From NCBI RefSeq assembly GCF_014652835.1, contig NZ_BMZO01000010.1:151814-215813 (forward strand): a stretch of 64,000 nucleotides of DNA, in the 5' to 3' direction. Positions within the stretch are counted from its first letter, which is position 1, and every line of letters begins with the position of its first letter. The notes beneath the pieces were generated by a model that saw nothing but the letters and a program-made list of their open reading frames with translations, did no database searches and was not told where the DNA came from. The position numbers were made by a program, and so were the translations under genes. This stretch comes from Limoniibacter endophyticus. GTDB lineage: Bacteria > Pseudomonadota > Alphaproteobacteria > Rhizobiales > Rhizobiaceae. Below are positions 53,941 through 63,600 of the stretch, piece after piece.

Positions 53941-56900
53941 CTAAACCTTGTCCGTCTGCTCCTCCGCCTTTTCGCTGACGGCCCGCGCATGCCACACTGC
54001 CTCGATTGCCCTCTGCAGGTCATCCTCACCATATGGCTTTGGAAGCAGATAGACATCTTCGGGGGAGCCCTCAGGCACAGTGTCGCGCCCGGTGGCAAAG
54101 ATCAAACCGACTGCGGGTCGCAACTCACGCGCCTTACGGGCAAGTGCAGCACCGGACATGCCGGGGAGGCCGAGATCGGTGACGAGGACCTGGACCCCGG
54201 TCGCCTGCAGCGCAGATATTGCATCTTCGGCATTTCCTGCTTCAATAACGACGTAACCTAGATCCTGCAGCATATCCGACGTGTTCATGCGGATCATGGC
54301 ATCGTCCTCAACCAGAAGAATCGTGACGCCCTTCGTCTGCCCCACCGGGACCTGCGACTGCGCGATCTCCGGCGCTGGCTTGTTTTCGGAGGCGGTTTTC
54401 TCAGGAGCCTGCATCTGCTCACGCTGTCCTTGGTTGGCCAGAACGTGGCGCACCTTGCGCGCCAACGCATCTCGGCTGTATGGCTTGGATAGAAGCTCGA
54501 CACCCGCGTCGAGTCTTCCACCATGGACGATAGAATTTTCAGTGTAGCCCGAAGTGAAAAGAACAGCGACATTCGGCAGGCGTTCACGTGCCTTGCGGGC
54601 AAGCTCCGGGCTTTTCAACGTCCCCGGCATCACCACATCGGTAAACAGAAGGTCTATCGGCATACCGCTGTCGATAACGTTGAGCGCACTCTGCGCATCG
54701 ACGGCTTTCAATACAGAATAGCCGAGATCGGTCAAAAGCTCCACGACGGTCGCACGAACCTCGTCATCATCCTCGACCACGAGAACGGTCTCCGTGCCTC
54801 CCTGGACTGGTCCGCGTTCCGTACGAACCTCGACATCTTCAGCTTCCAGTGCACGTGGAAGATAGAGCTTTACCGTAGTGCCGTAACCAGGTTCACTGTA
54901 GATCTTGACGTGGCCGTTTGACTGCTTGACGAAGCCATAAACCATGGAAAGCCCGAGACCTGTGCCTTTGTTTTCCGGCTTGGTCGTGAAAAATGGCTCG
55001 AATACCTGCTCCAGGACGTCGGGCGTCATGCCTTCGCCCGTATCGGAAACGGCAAGCATGACATATTGCCCCGGCTCTACTTCCGCATGCGAGCGGGCAT
55101 AGGCGTCGTCGAGGGAAGCATTCCCCACTTCTATAGTCAGCTTGCCGGTGCCATTCATGGCGTCGCGCGCATTGATGGCAAGGTTGAGCAGAGCGTTCTC
55201 AACCTGATTGGGATCGATAAAGGTATTCCAGAGGCCACCGGAAATGATCGTCTCGATCTCGACCGCTTCGCCCAGGGAACTGCGCAGAAGATCATCCATG
55301 CCCGTAACGAAACGGCCAATATTGACGACTTTGGGTTCCAACGCCTGACGCCGCCCGAACGCCAGCAACTGACTAGCGAGCTTCGCGCCTCGATTGACGC
55401 CCGCCAGCGCATTGATCACGCGCTGTTCGGCACGTTCATTGCCGACCACATCCTTGGCGAGCAAATGCAGATTACCTGAAACAACCTGCAAAAGATTATT
55501 GAAATCATGCGCGATCCCGCCGGTGAGCTTTCCGATGCTTTCCATCTTCTGCGCTTGCACGAGAGCCACTTCCGCCTGCCGGCGAACCGCGATCTCTTCG
55601 ATCACACGCGCTTCCAGCGTCTCATTAAGTTGGCGCAACTGCTCCTCGGCGCGCTCACGGTGACGCACCTGCCGCTCAAGTTGTTCAGCTTTCTCCATCA
55701 CCTCGATCTGGGCTCTGCGATGATCGGTGATATCGGTATGGACGCCAACCCACTCCACGACGGCTCCTGCCGCATTCCGAATAGGTACGGCGCGAATCTG
55801 AAAGGTACGCCAGAAACCGTCGAACCGACGCACGCGGTGCTCGAAAATATAGGGTTCAGCATCGGCGACAGCATTTTTCCAACTGGTAGCCGTAGATTCC
55901 TGGTCTTCGGGATGGACTGCATCCAGCCAGCCATCGCCCTGATACTCATTGTACGATTGGCCGGTCAGTGCCGCCCAGCTCGGCTGTGGACCCGTCATCT
56001 TCCCGTCAGCATTATTCGTCCAGAGAACGCCATGAACGGCGTCCACTGCTGCTCGGAAGCGACTGTTGCTAATTTCGAGCGCGATCTCCGAACGCTTTCG
56101 CTCGTCCATGTCGACAAGTACAACGAAGACGCCATCGACTTTTCCATTCAACGCGCGGCGCGGTGTGTAGCGTATTTCCACGGCACGCTCTTCAGCATCC
56201 GCTCGCCGGATCACCATATCGACAACAAGCGGTTCCCCAGAAAGCGCTTTGGCGAGATTGGCGCTATGGCGCTGGAACGCCTCGTTGCCAATAACGTCGC
56301 GGACATGCTTGCCGATGATCGCGCTATTGTCGATACCAAACCACTCCTGACAAGCGCTGTTGCCAAAGCGATAAATCAGATCACGATCTATAAAGCCTAT
56401 GAGAAGGGGCACGGCGTCAGTCATACTGACAATGTCGGCCTTGCTTTCGCGTAAGCCCTGCTGGGCAAGATGCTTGCCGGTATTATCTACGACCGTGCAG
56501 AGAACTCCTGCGATTTCTCCCGATACCCCTCGGACGGGGGTATAGTAGAGATCGAAATAGAACAGCTCCGGCGTACCGTCTCTCTCCAGCATCATGGGCT
56601 GCTCAAGAAACGACTGAGCCTCCCCCTCAAAGCCGCTACGCAATCTCTCTCTGTTCCAGTCCCAGATTTCCGGCCATATTTCCGATACGAGCTTTCCAAG
56701 CGCCTCCGGGTGGTTGGCGCCGGCAATCTCGCGGTAGCCATCATTGTAGATCATGGTGCCTTCGCGGCCCCACATGAGAACCTGCGCCACCGGGGTGTTA
56801 ACGAGCTGATCAACAAGAAAACGCAGATTGTCCGGCCATTTTTTGATGGGACCAAGTCTTGTAGAGCTCCAGTCGAAACTGCGTATGCGCTCACCCATTT

Positions 56901-56943
56901 CCCCGCCGCCGATTGGCAACAAGTTTACATGCTTCGTGGTCAT
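53941..56943 (-). CDS. Hybrid histidine kinase, three PAS and two receiver domains
   Basis: A 1000-residue protein with no membrane segment or signal, so cytoplasmic. In order: three PAS-type domains (about 40-160, 170-285, 295-410), a coiled-coil linker (410-465), the HisKA domain with the phospho-accepting His479 in GGIAHDFNNLL, and the ATPase domain with DTGEGM and GTGLGLSMVYG. Then come two receiver domains (about 725-845, LVVEDDDEVRA and FTDVVMP; and 880-990, LLVEDDAMIRM and VTDLGLPG). No response regulator with an output domain is adjacent, so the target is unknown. The PAS array suggests sensing of redox, light or a small ligand; no flavin-binding LOV cysteine motif is seen. Confidence 0.92.
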   Translation of the reverse strand: MTTKHVNLLPIGGGEMGERIRSFDWSSTRLGPIKKWPDNLRFLVDQLVNTPVAQVLMWGREGTMIYNDGYREIAGANHPEALGKLVSEIWPEIWDWNRERLRSGFEGEAQSFLEQPMMLERDGTPELFYFDLYYTPVRGVSGEIAGVLCTVVDNTGKHLAQQGLRESKADIVSMTDAVPLLIGFIDRDLIYRFGNSACQEWFGIDNSAIIGKHVRDVIGNEAFQRHSANLAKALSGEPLVVDMVIRRADAEERAVEIRYTPRRALNGKVDGVFVVLVDMDERKRSEIALEISNSRFRAAVDAVHGVLWTNNADGKMTGPQPSWAALTGQSYNEYQGDGWLDAVHPEDQESTATSWKNAVADAEPYIFEHRVRRFDGFWRTFQIRAVPIRNAAGAVVEWVGVHTDITDHRRAQIEVMEKAEQLERQVRHRERAEEQLRQLNETLEARVIEEIAVRRQAEVALVQAQKMESIGKLTGGIAHDFNNLLQVVSGNLHLLAKDVVGNERAEQRVINALAGVNRGAKLASQLLAFGRRQALEPKVVNIGRFVTGMDDLLRSSLGEAVEIETIISGGLWNTFIDPNQVENALLNLAINARDAMNGTGKLTIEVGNASLDDAYARSHAEVEPGQYVMLAVSDTGEGMTPDVLEQVFEPFFTTKPENKGTGLGLSMVYGFVKQSNGHVKIYSEPGYGTTVKLYLPRALEAEDVEVRTERGPVQGGTETVLVVEDDDEVRATVVELLTDLGYSVLKAVDAQSALNVIDSGMPIDLLFTDVVMPGTLKSPELARKARERLPNVAVLFTSGYTENSIVHGGRLDAGVELLSKPYSRDALARKVRHVLANQGQREQMQAPEKTASENKPAPEIAQSQVPVGQTKGVTILLVEDDAMIRMNTSDMLQDLGYVVIEAGNAEDAISALQATGVQVLVTDLGLPGMSGAALARKARELRPAVGLIFATGRDTVPEGSPEDVYLLPKPYGEDDLQRAIEAVWHARAVSEKAEEQTDKV

Positions 56944-56958
56944 CGACCGGACTTCCTG

Positions 56959-56987
56959 AAAAAGCCGGCCAGATTTGTCCGGCCGGC
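56959..56987 (-). terminator. Intrinsic terminator after the Old Yellow Enzyme gene
   Basis: On the minus strand GCCGGCC pairs with GGCCGGC across a ten-base loop (56964-56987), followed by TTTTT (to about 56959). It lies between the oxidoreductase stop and the kinase start, so the two genes are probably separate transcripts. Confidence 0.75.
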
Positions 56988-57052
56988 AATGCCGCGTTAC
57001 GAACCAGGTGTTTAGGTAGAAATCCCGGTTCTTTCAATTATAAAATATCGAA

Positions 57053-58168
57053 TCAAGCCGAGGCCGGATAGTCGATATAGCCCTCTTTGCCGCCACCATA
57101 GAACGTCTTCTTATCCGGCTCGTTCAACGCAGCCCCTTCCTTGAGACGACGCGGCAAATCCGGGTTGGAGATGAACAGACGACCGAATGCAACGAGGTCG
57201 ACGTCTCCTTGTTCCACTGCTTTCTCGGAAAGTTGCTTGTCATAGCCATTATTGCCCATCCAGGCTGCTTTTCCACCCGCATCGCGATAGGCTTTTTTCA
57301 GTGCATCCCAGTCAAACGGCTTCTCGCCCTGACGGAAGTCACGCGGGCCTCCGGTCGCACCTTCGATCAAATGGATATAAGCGAGATCATAGGATGCCAA
57401 CTTGCGCACGACATACTCGAAAAGCGGCTGCGGATCATTGTCGGAAGCGTCGTTAGCCGGCGTGACCGGCGAGATACGGATACCAACCTTGCCGGCTCCG
57501 ATGGCATCGACGATCGCCTCCACGACTTCGAACAGAAGCCGCGCCCGATTTTCGATCGAACCGCCATAATCATCATCCCGCTGATTGCTTCCGGAGCGGA
57601 GGAACTGATCTATGAGATATCCGTTCGCCGCGTGAATTTCGACGCCATCGAACCCCGCTACCTCAACAGCATCCTTGGCGGCGTTGCGATAAGTCTCGAC
57701 AATATCCGGAAGTTCGCTACGTTCAAGCGCGCGTGGCTCGGAAGTATCCGTGAACTCGCCGCTGCCATCCGGATGAATGATATAAGTCTTGGCTTTTGCA
57801 CGGATAGCGGAAGGTGCCACGGGTTTACCGCCGCCCGGCTGCAGGAGATTGTGCGAAATTCGGCCGACATGCCAGAGCTGGACCACGATTTTCCCGCCCT
57901 GTGCATGCACCGCATCCGTAACCCCTTTCCATCCCTCGAGCTGTTCAGGCGCATAGAGGCCGGGAACGTCAGCGTACCCTTGACCCTGATGGCTGATTGC
58001 TGTCGCTTCCGTGATGATCAGACCGGCGTCGGCGCGCTGGCGATAGTAGGTCGCCGTCATCTCGCCTGGTATTGCATTGGGCGAACGGTTTCGCGTGAGT
58101 GGCGCCATGACGACGCGGTTTTTCAGCGAAAGATCACCGATCTCGATCGGATCGTAAAGCGTTGGCAT
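57053..58168 (-). CDS. NADH:flavin oxidoreductase, Old Yellow Enzyme family (NemA-like)
   Basis: A 371-residue FMN enzyme of the OYE family. Family marks are KNRVVMAPLTRNRS, QLWHVGRISH, FDGVEIHAANGYLIDQFL with the active-site His-x-x-Asn, YGGSIENRARLL, RISP and FGRLFISNPDLP. It reduces electrophilic alkenes, nitrate esters or N-ethylmaleimide with NAD(P)H; the physiological substrate is unknown. The ATG at 58168 follows an AAGGA box and gives the usual length; longer frames upstream are unsupported. It is divergent from the msrC-like gene, 190 bases apart. Confidence 0.93.
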   Translation of the reverse strand: MPTLYDPIEIGDLSLKNRVVMAPLTRNRSPNAIPGEMTATYYRQRADAGLIITEATAISHQGQGYADVPGLYAPEQLEGWKGVTDAVHAQGGKIVVQLWHVGRISHNLLQPGGGKPVAPSAIRAKAKTYIIHPDGSGEFTDTSEPRALERSELPDIVETYRNAAKDAVEVAGFDGVEIHAANGYLIDQFLRSGSNQRDDDYGGSIENRARLLFEVVEAIVDAIGAGKVGIRISPVTPANDASDNDPQPLFEYVVRKLASYDLAYIHLIEGATGGPRDFRQGEKPFDWDALKKAYRDAGGKAAWMGNNGYDKQLSEKAVEQGDVDLVAFGRLFISNPDLPRRLKEGAALNEPDKKTFYGGGKEGYIDYPASA

Positions 58169-58358
58169 CGGCAACATCCTTTCCGGCAGCAATCTGCCTC
58201 TCCTTGGGTCAGTTATCTCATTTAGGTCGGAAGCGCGCTTCGTAAAGAGAAAGATTTTGCTCATTTCACGGGTAATGCCGAATTGGGTTCCGCAGGAGAT
58301 CTTGTCCTTGCCATCGGCAGGCGGGAGCGCTACGTCGAAGGCAATCCGGAGAATAATC

Positions 58359-58853
58359 ATGTCTTTTCACATCCAACCCATCGACGTGGCTGATAAGTCA
58401 AGCTTCTACAAGGAGCTGGCGATCCAACTGAGAGGATTGCTCGAGGGCGAACGCGACGCTGTCGCCAACGCGGCAAATTGCTCCGCGCTGATTAATCAGT
58501 CTCTGGCGGATCTGAACTGGGCCGGGTTTTATATAATGCGCAACGGCGAATTGGTGCTCGGCCCATTCCAGGGCAAAACCGCCTGTGTGCGCATCGCTGT
58601 GGGACGCGGTGTGTGCGGTGCTGCTGTAGAGCGCAAAATCTCCATCCTCGTCGAGGATGTGCACGCTTTTCCGGGGCACATCGCCTGCGACGCTGCGTCA
58701 CGTTCGGAACTGGTCGTCCCGCTTATTCGCGCCGGCGAGATCATCGGGGTAATCGACCTCGATAGCCCCTCCCCGGGCCGCTTCGATGAAGACGATCGTC
58801 TGGGTATCGAAACATTGGCGAGAATCTTCGTTGAGGCCAGCGACCCGTTTTAA
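58359..58853 (+). CDS. msrC: Free methionine-(R)-sulfoxide reductase (GAF domain)
   Basis: A 164-residue GAF-domain protein of the fRMsr type. The three conserved cysteines are present in KTACVRI, RGVCGAA and HIACDAAS, and WAGFYIM and GVIDLDSP flank the pocket. It reduces free Met-R-sulfoxide with thioredoxin. A CCGGAG box precedes the ATG at 58359. Divergent from an OYE gene, it may share a role in electrophile or oxidant defence. Confidence 0.93.
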   Translation: MSFHIQPIDVADKSSFYKELAIQLRGLLEGERDAVANAANCSALINQSLADLNWAGFYIMRNGELVLGPFQGKTACVRIAVGRGVCGAAVERKISILVEDVHAFPGHIACDAASRSELVVPLIRAGEIIGVIDLDSPSPGRFDEDDRLGIETLARIFVEASDPF

Positions 58854-58941
58854 CGGACCGGTGTCACCAACTGCTCTTGCCTAGAATATTAGGTAATCGT
58901 TATATTCACTCCCAAAAGCGGGGCGTTTCAGCAAGAGTGAG

Positions 58942-60633
58942 ATGGGTTTGTTCGCGGATAAGGTTTCGGCGCTAAGACAGATTACTGAAGCTGCAATCCC
59001 CGAGAACCTTCGGTTCGTCTGCATATTCCTTTCAATTTCAGACGGCGCAGAGCGTGCCCGTACTGTGCACGCCTGTGGAACAGGTTTCGAAACCGTATGG
59101 CGGCAAGTTCTCGACAATGCCGCAGTCGTGATGGAAAGGCACAAGCTCAGGGGGAATTGGCTGCGCGTCGACTGGGTCAATGGCTTCGAGCAAGTAACCT
59201 TCCAGGATCTGCGGCGGCATCTGGGGCAAACCAAGCGCAACTATTTCCGCCACGGTTTGTCGCTCGATCCCGGCTTCGAACATGCCTTCCTTAGCGAAGA
59301 GCTGAATGCAAACGGCATGCTCGACGGCGGCAACCGGATTGATCATGCCGTCATCAATGAGAAGAATTTCTCCGTTTACGCATTGAAAAGGTTCGGGCCG
59401 AATTTCAGGGCGGATTATTCCGACGACAAGACGGTCGTCATCTTTTCCACCGCTGGTTTTTTCAGCGATGAAGAGGAGAGAGTTTACGAGTTGAACCCGT
59501 CCGGCGTCGACGGCGGACGCCGGCGAGTGAACAAGCTTTCACCCAACACTACCAACGCGCTTATCCACGCCGGTTCAAATTATCTCGCCAGACAGGTTGG
59601 TGAAGACGGCCGCTTCATTTATGGGATGCATCCCTGCTTCGACCGCCCAATCAAAACCTACAATACGCTTCGCCACGCGAGCTCCACCTACGCCATGATC
59701 GAAGCCTGGGAAGTTACGCGCAGTGCGGATCTTAAAGCGGCCATTGAACGATCCCTTGCTTTCATCCGAGGCGAACTCATCCAGAACAATACCCTTCCTG
59801 ATGGCTCCGAAGCCAGCTTCCTTGTCGAGAGCAATCATGAAATCAAGCTAGGTGGAAATGCTGTGACGATCCTTGCGCTGGTACAGTACGCACATGCGAC
59901 CGGCGATCGATCCGATCTGCCTCTGCTGGAACGCCTGGCCAACGGCATTCGCCATATGCAGGACCCGATCATCGGCAGCTTCATTCACGTGCTTGACGCT
60001 GCCAATCTTTCGGTACGCGCACCGTTTCGAACCATTTACTATGATGGCGAAGCGGCGTTCGCGTTGATGCGATTATACGGTCTGACTGGAGATCCGCGCT
60101 GGCTTGAAACAGTGGAACTCGCCTTCGAGCACTTCTTAAGAGAAAATTATTGGCAGCACCACGATCATTGGCTCGGCTACTGCGTGAACGAATTGACGCG
60201 ATACAGGCCGAAAGAGAAGTATTTTCGATTCGGAATACGGAACGTGGCCGATCATCTCCAGTTTGTGGCGACGCGCATTACTACTTTCCCTACGCTTCTC
60301 GAATTGATGATGGCAGCAAGCGACATGCTGGCGCGCCTCGCCGAAAAGCCGGAGCTACGGCATCTTCTGCTGGAAATCGACCTTGAGGAATTCAAAGATG
60401 CGCTGCAATTTCGAGCGCATTATCTGTTGAACGGCCATTTTTATCCGGAACAGGCGATGTTCTTCCGGTCACCGAAGAAGATCGCTGGCTCATTCTTCAT
60501 CCGGCACCACGGATTCCGCGTCCGTATTGATGATGTCGAGCATTATCTGTCGGGGTTCGTTGCCTACCTGAAACATCTTAGAGACGACCCATTCTCCCAG
60601 CTATCCGTGAGAAAGAAACAGCCTCCGTCGTAA
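58942..60633 (+). CDS. Unassigned protein with alpha/alpha-toroid-like C-terminal part
   Basis: A 563-residue cytoplasmic-looking protein without signal or membrane segment. I do not recognise the first 190 or so residues. From about residue 210 the sequence resembles six-hairpin (alpha/alpha-toroid) glycosidase- or epimerase-like proteins: NTTNALIHAGSNYL, RFIYGMHPCFD, TYNTLRHASSTYAMIEAWE, GGNAVTILALVQYA, YYDGEAAFALMRLYG. It also has His-rich FEHFLRENYWQHHDHW. Such domains often bind or modify sugars or polysaccharides. No clear ribosome box precedes the ATG at 58942, although GAGTGAG is close. It is followed by a strong terminator hairpin. Confidence 0.8.
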   Translation: MGLFADKVSALRQITEAAIPENLRFVCIFLSISDGAERARTVHACGTGFETVWRQVLDNAAVVMERHKLRGNWLRVDWVNGFEQVTFQDLRRHLGQTKRNYFRHGLSLDPGFEHAFLSEELNANGMLDGGNRIDHAVINEKNFSVYALKRFGPNFRADYSDDKTVVIFSTAGFFSDEEERVYELNPSGVDGGRRRVNKLSPNTTNALIHAGSNYLARQVGEDGRFIYGMHPCFDRPIKTYNTLRHASSTYAMIEAWEVTRSADLKAAIERSLAFIRGELIQNNTLPDGSEASFLVESNHEIKLGGNAVTILALVQYAHATGDRSDLPLLERLANGIRHMQDPIIGSFIHVLDAANLSVRAPFRTIYYDGEAAFALMRLYGLTGDPRWLETVELAFEHFLRENYWQHHDHWLGYCVNELTRYRPKEKYFRFGIRNVADHLQFVATRITTFPTLLELMMAASDMLARLAEKPELRHLLLEIDLEEFKDALQFRAHYLLNGHFYPEQAMFFRSPKKIAGSFFIRHHGFRVRIDDVEHYLSGFVAYLKHLRDDPFSQLSVRKKQPPS

Positions 60634-60637
60634 ACGA

Positions 60638-60672
60638 GGGCGTGCGCCGGAATTTTCGTCCGGCGCACGCCC
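60638..60672. terminator. Bidirectional terminator between convergent genes
   Basis: GGGCGTGCGCCGG (60638-60650) and CCGGCGCACGCCC (60660-60672) form a perfect 13-base stem with a nine-base loop. TTAAAT follows on the plus strand, and the minus side reads TCGTTTAC. It lies between the ends of the unassigned gene and the adhesin gene and probably serves both. Confidence 0.85.
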
Positions 60673-60681
60673 TTAAATGGG

Positions 60682-63600
60682 CTAGATAACGTGATGCTGC
60701 GGCTCTTCCTCAACAGGCGTCACCGTCAGATGACCGAGTGGATCAAGGGACGAAGCAACGTCCGCTGGATCAGAGGTCACCTCCTCCAGAGCGCTTGTTT
60801 CAGACAAAACGCCGCCAGTGTGCTCATCTTCGAACGTAATAGTCGGCGAACTTTCCTCCGATAGGAGAGCCGACAAATCGACACTATCGTCAGCTTCACC
60901 TAATTGCATCGATCGAGCATCTGTTTGGTCGCCCGTTGCTTCCTCCGCAAGAAACCCAAGCGGTACAACATCATCCGCGGCAAACATTTCCACCGGAGCA
61001 GGATCAGGAATCGGAGTGCCTTCCAGCGTTGCGTCGATGTTGACGGTAAGCGTTGCCTCCTGCACCTCGTCACCGATCGTTACCCGATACGTAAAAGTAT
61101 CAGTCAAGCCGCCGGACGCTGCCCGGTCATCAGGCGTATAAGTATAGCTGCCGTCGGCGTTAATCGACAAGGAGCCATAGCTGCCCGAGATCGTCAGCGG
61201 TGTGTCTGCACTGACGGTTTCGAACGAAGCGCCATCGGTCGACACTGACAAGCTGAAGGGCTCGGCAAAGGGTAGATCATTTGCAAATATATTACCTTCA
61301 GCGTCGAAGGCGGTGCCCACTTCCGTCTGATCGAGATGTGTCACGGTAGAAGCGAGATCGATATTGACGCCACCGGCAACACTCACTAGCCCAAAGTTCA
61401 AACCGATCCGGATTTGATAATCCCCTGCCGGCACATCCCTAATGATGACATCGCCTGCTCCGCTACTGCCAAGCAAGCTCAGCAACTGTGAAGCATTGTA
61501 TTCGGCAAAGACCTGGCCATCCGTCGTCTCCACAAAAACGGTCACGGCTTCACCCAACCCGACGAGGCTACCGAGACTGATGGAAAGTGTCAGATCTTGG
61601 GTCGTGCCGGGATCGACCGTGAAGCTTTGGCTTACCGGCGATCCGACCGCGCCAACGGGTGCGCCGAGCAAGACGGAAAGCCAGGAATAGTCGACAGCAT
61701 CCTCAATATTTTCGCCGGCCGTCACCACATACTGATAATCAATACCTGCCTGTGCAATATCATTAGCGACGCTCTGTCCCGAAATGTCGATCGTGATATC
61801 GGCGGTTACAGAGTTCGTTCCGTCGGAAACGGTGTAGGTGAAGGTTTCGGAGTTTCCTATGGAAGCCACAGAACCATTCGGAGCATAGGCGTAAGACCCG
61901 TCGGCGTTGATAACTAGAGTGCCATACTCACCAGCAATCGTCGCGCTGCCGTCGACAAGTTCAACGACATCGCCATTACTGTTTGCAACCTGTGTGATGG
62001 CAGATCCAGGCACGAGACCGTCTTCCCCAGCTTCGCCGACTGCATCGGGATCCGGGTCAATAACATTACCCGTGACAGGATCTCCGGCACCGGAGAATGT
62101 GTGTTCCGTCAAGGTGACGCTCACCGACGTGTCCTGAATGAGAGTCAGCGTGTTATTGAGAAGCGCATCGGTTACCGCGCCCAACACCTGATCGAGCGCG
62201 CTGGTGAGGCCTAACGCGCCGAGGGCACTGGAAAGAGTTCCAACCAGATCCCCGGCGCCAATCGATGTTGTGACGCCCAGGACCGTCTCCAGAATGCCCC
62301 TGACCGTCGTCCCCAGAACGGGTCCTAATGCGTCTTCAACAGCATCAAGCACAAGTTCCTGATTTTCTGCGCCGAGAACAACCCCGCCCTGCCCAAGCTC
62401 TTCGAGTGAGATGCCGTTGCCGTCGGTATCCAGCAAGGTGCCAAGCGCGCTATCGCCCTTGCGAACAAGAACAGTGTAATTACCAGGAGCAAGGCCGCTG
62501 ACATTGGCGACCAAGGTATTGTCGCTCGTGAGGCCAAGAAGCCCCAGCCCGGCGACATCCCCCAACAGAGGATCATTGCCCGTCGTCAGCACCCGAACGA
62601 GATTGCCTTCGGCATCATAGATTTCGACGTTGAAAGCATCGGCAACCGCAACGAGAGCACTCTGGCTTACCTGAATGAGCAGATCACCGCTCGCCCCGTC
62701 GGCAACCGTAATCGGGATGGCATTGGCGGCTGTATCATTATCCAGCAGACCAAGAACCTGCAACGATTCATCAGCAACAGGGGCCTGAGTTACGGAAGTG
62801 CGGCTTCCAAGATTGGCAGCACCGACGTCACCATTAGCCGATAGTTCCACATAGGTAACAGGACCAAGTGAACCAACGAGACTTTGATTGCCGGCAGCAT
62901 CAGTCTGGCGAACGAGGATATCGCCGTCGACATAGGCCCCGAGAGGCAACTCGAAGCTTGTTCCATTGCCCGAGAGCCAGTTCTCACCACCATCGATACT
63001 ATATTGCCAAAGAGCGCCGTCTTCGAGACCACTGACGTTGACCGTGCCTTCGCTGGTAATGCCGTCCCCGTCGATACCGGTGTCAATCGCGAGTTCCACG
63101 AGCGGCGCAGTCGGTGCCAACGTGTCGGGAAGCGTTGCGAGCGCCCCCGCCGATTCATTGCTTGCCGCATCTGTCAGCGTTACCGTCACCTCCTGACCAT
63201 TGCTTGGGTCAAGCGTGAAGCTCCCGCTACCTCCTTCCAACACAACAGTACCTAGAACGGTCGTGCCATCCTCGGCATAGATCGTCGCCGTGGCGCCATC
63301 CTCACCTGTGATAGTCAGCGTCACACCGTCTTCACCCACCGTAACAAGCGGCAACTCAGGGGCAAGCGTGTCGGGAAGCGTTGCGAGCGCCCCCGCCGAT
63401 TCATTGCTTGCCGCATCTGTCAGCGTTACCGTCACCTCCTGACCATTGCTTGGGTCAAGCGTGAAGCTCCCGCTACCTCCTTCCAACACAACAGTGCCTA
63501 GAACGGTCGTGCCATCCTCGGCATAGATCGTCGCCGTGGCGCCATCCTCACCTGTGATAGTCAGCGTCACACCGTCTTCACCCACCGTAACAAGCGGCGG

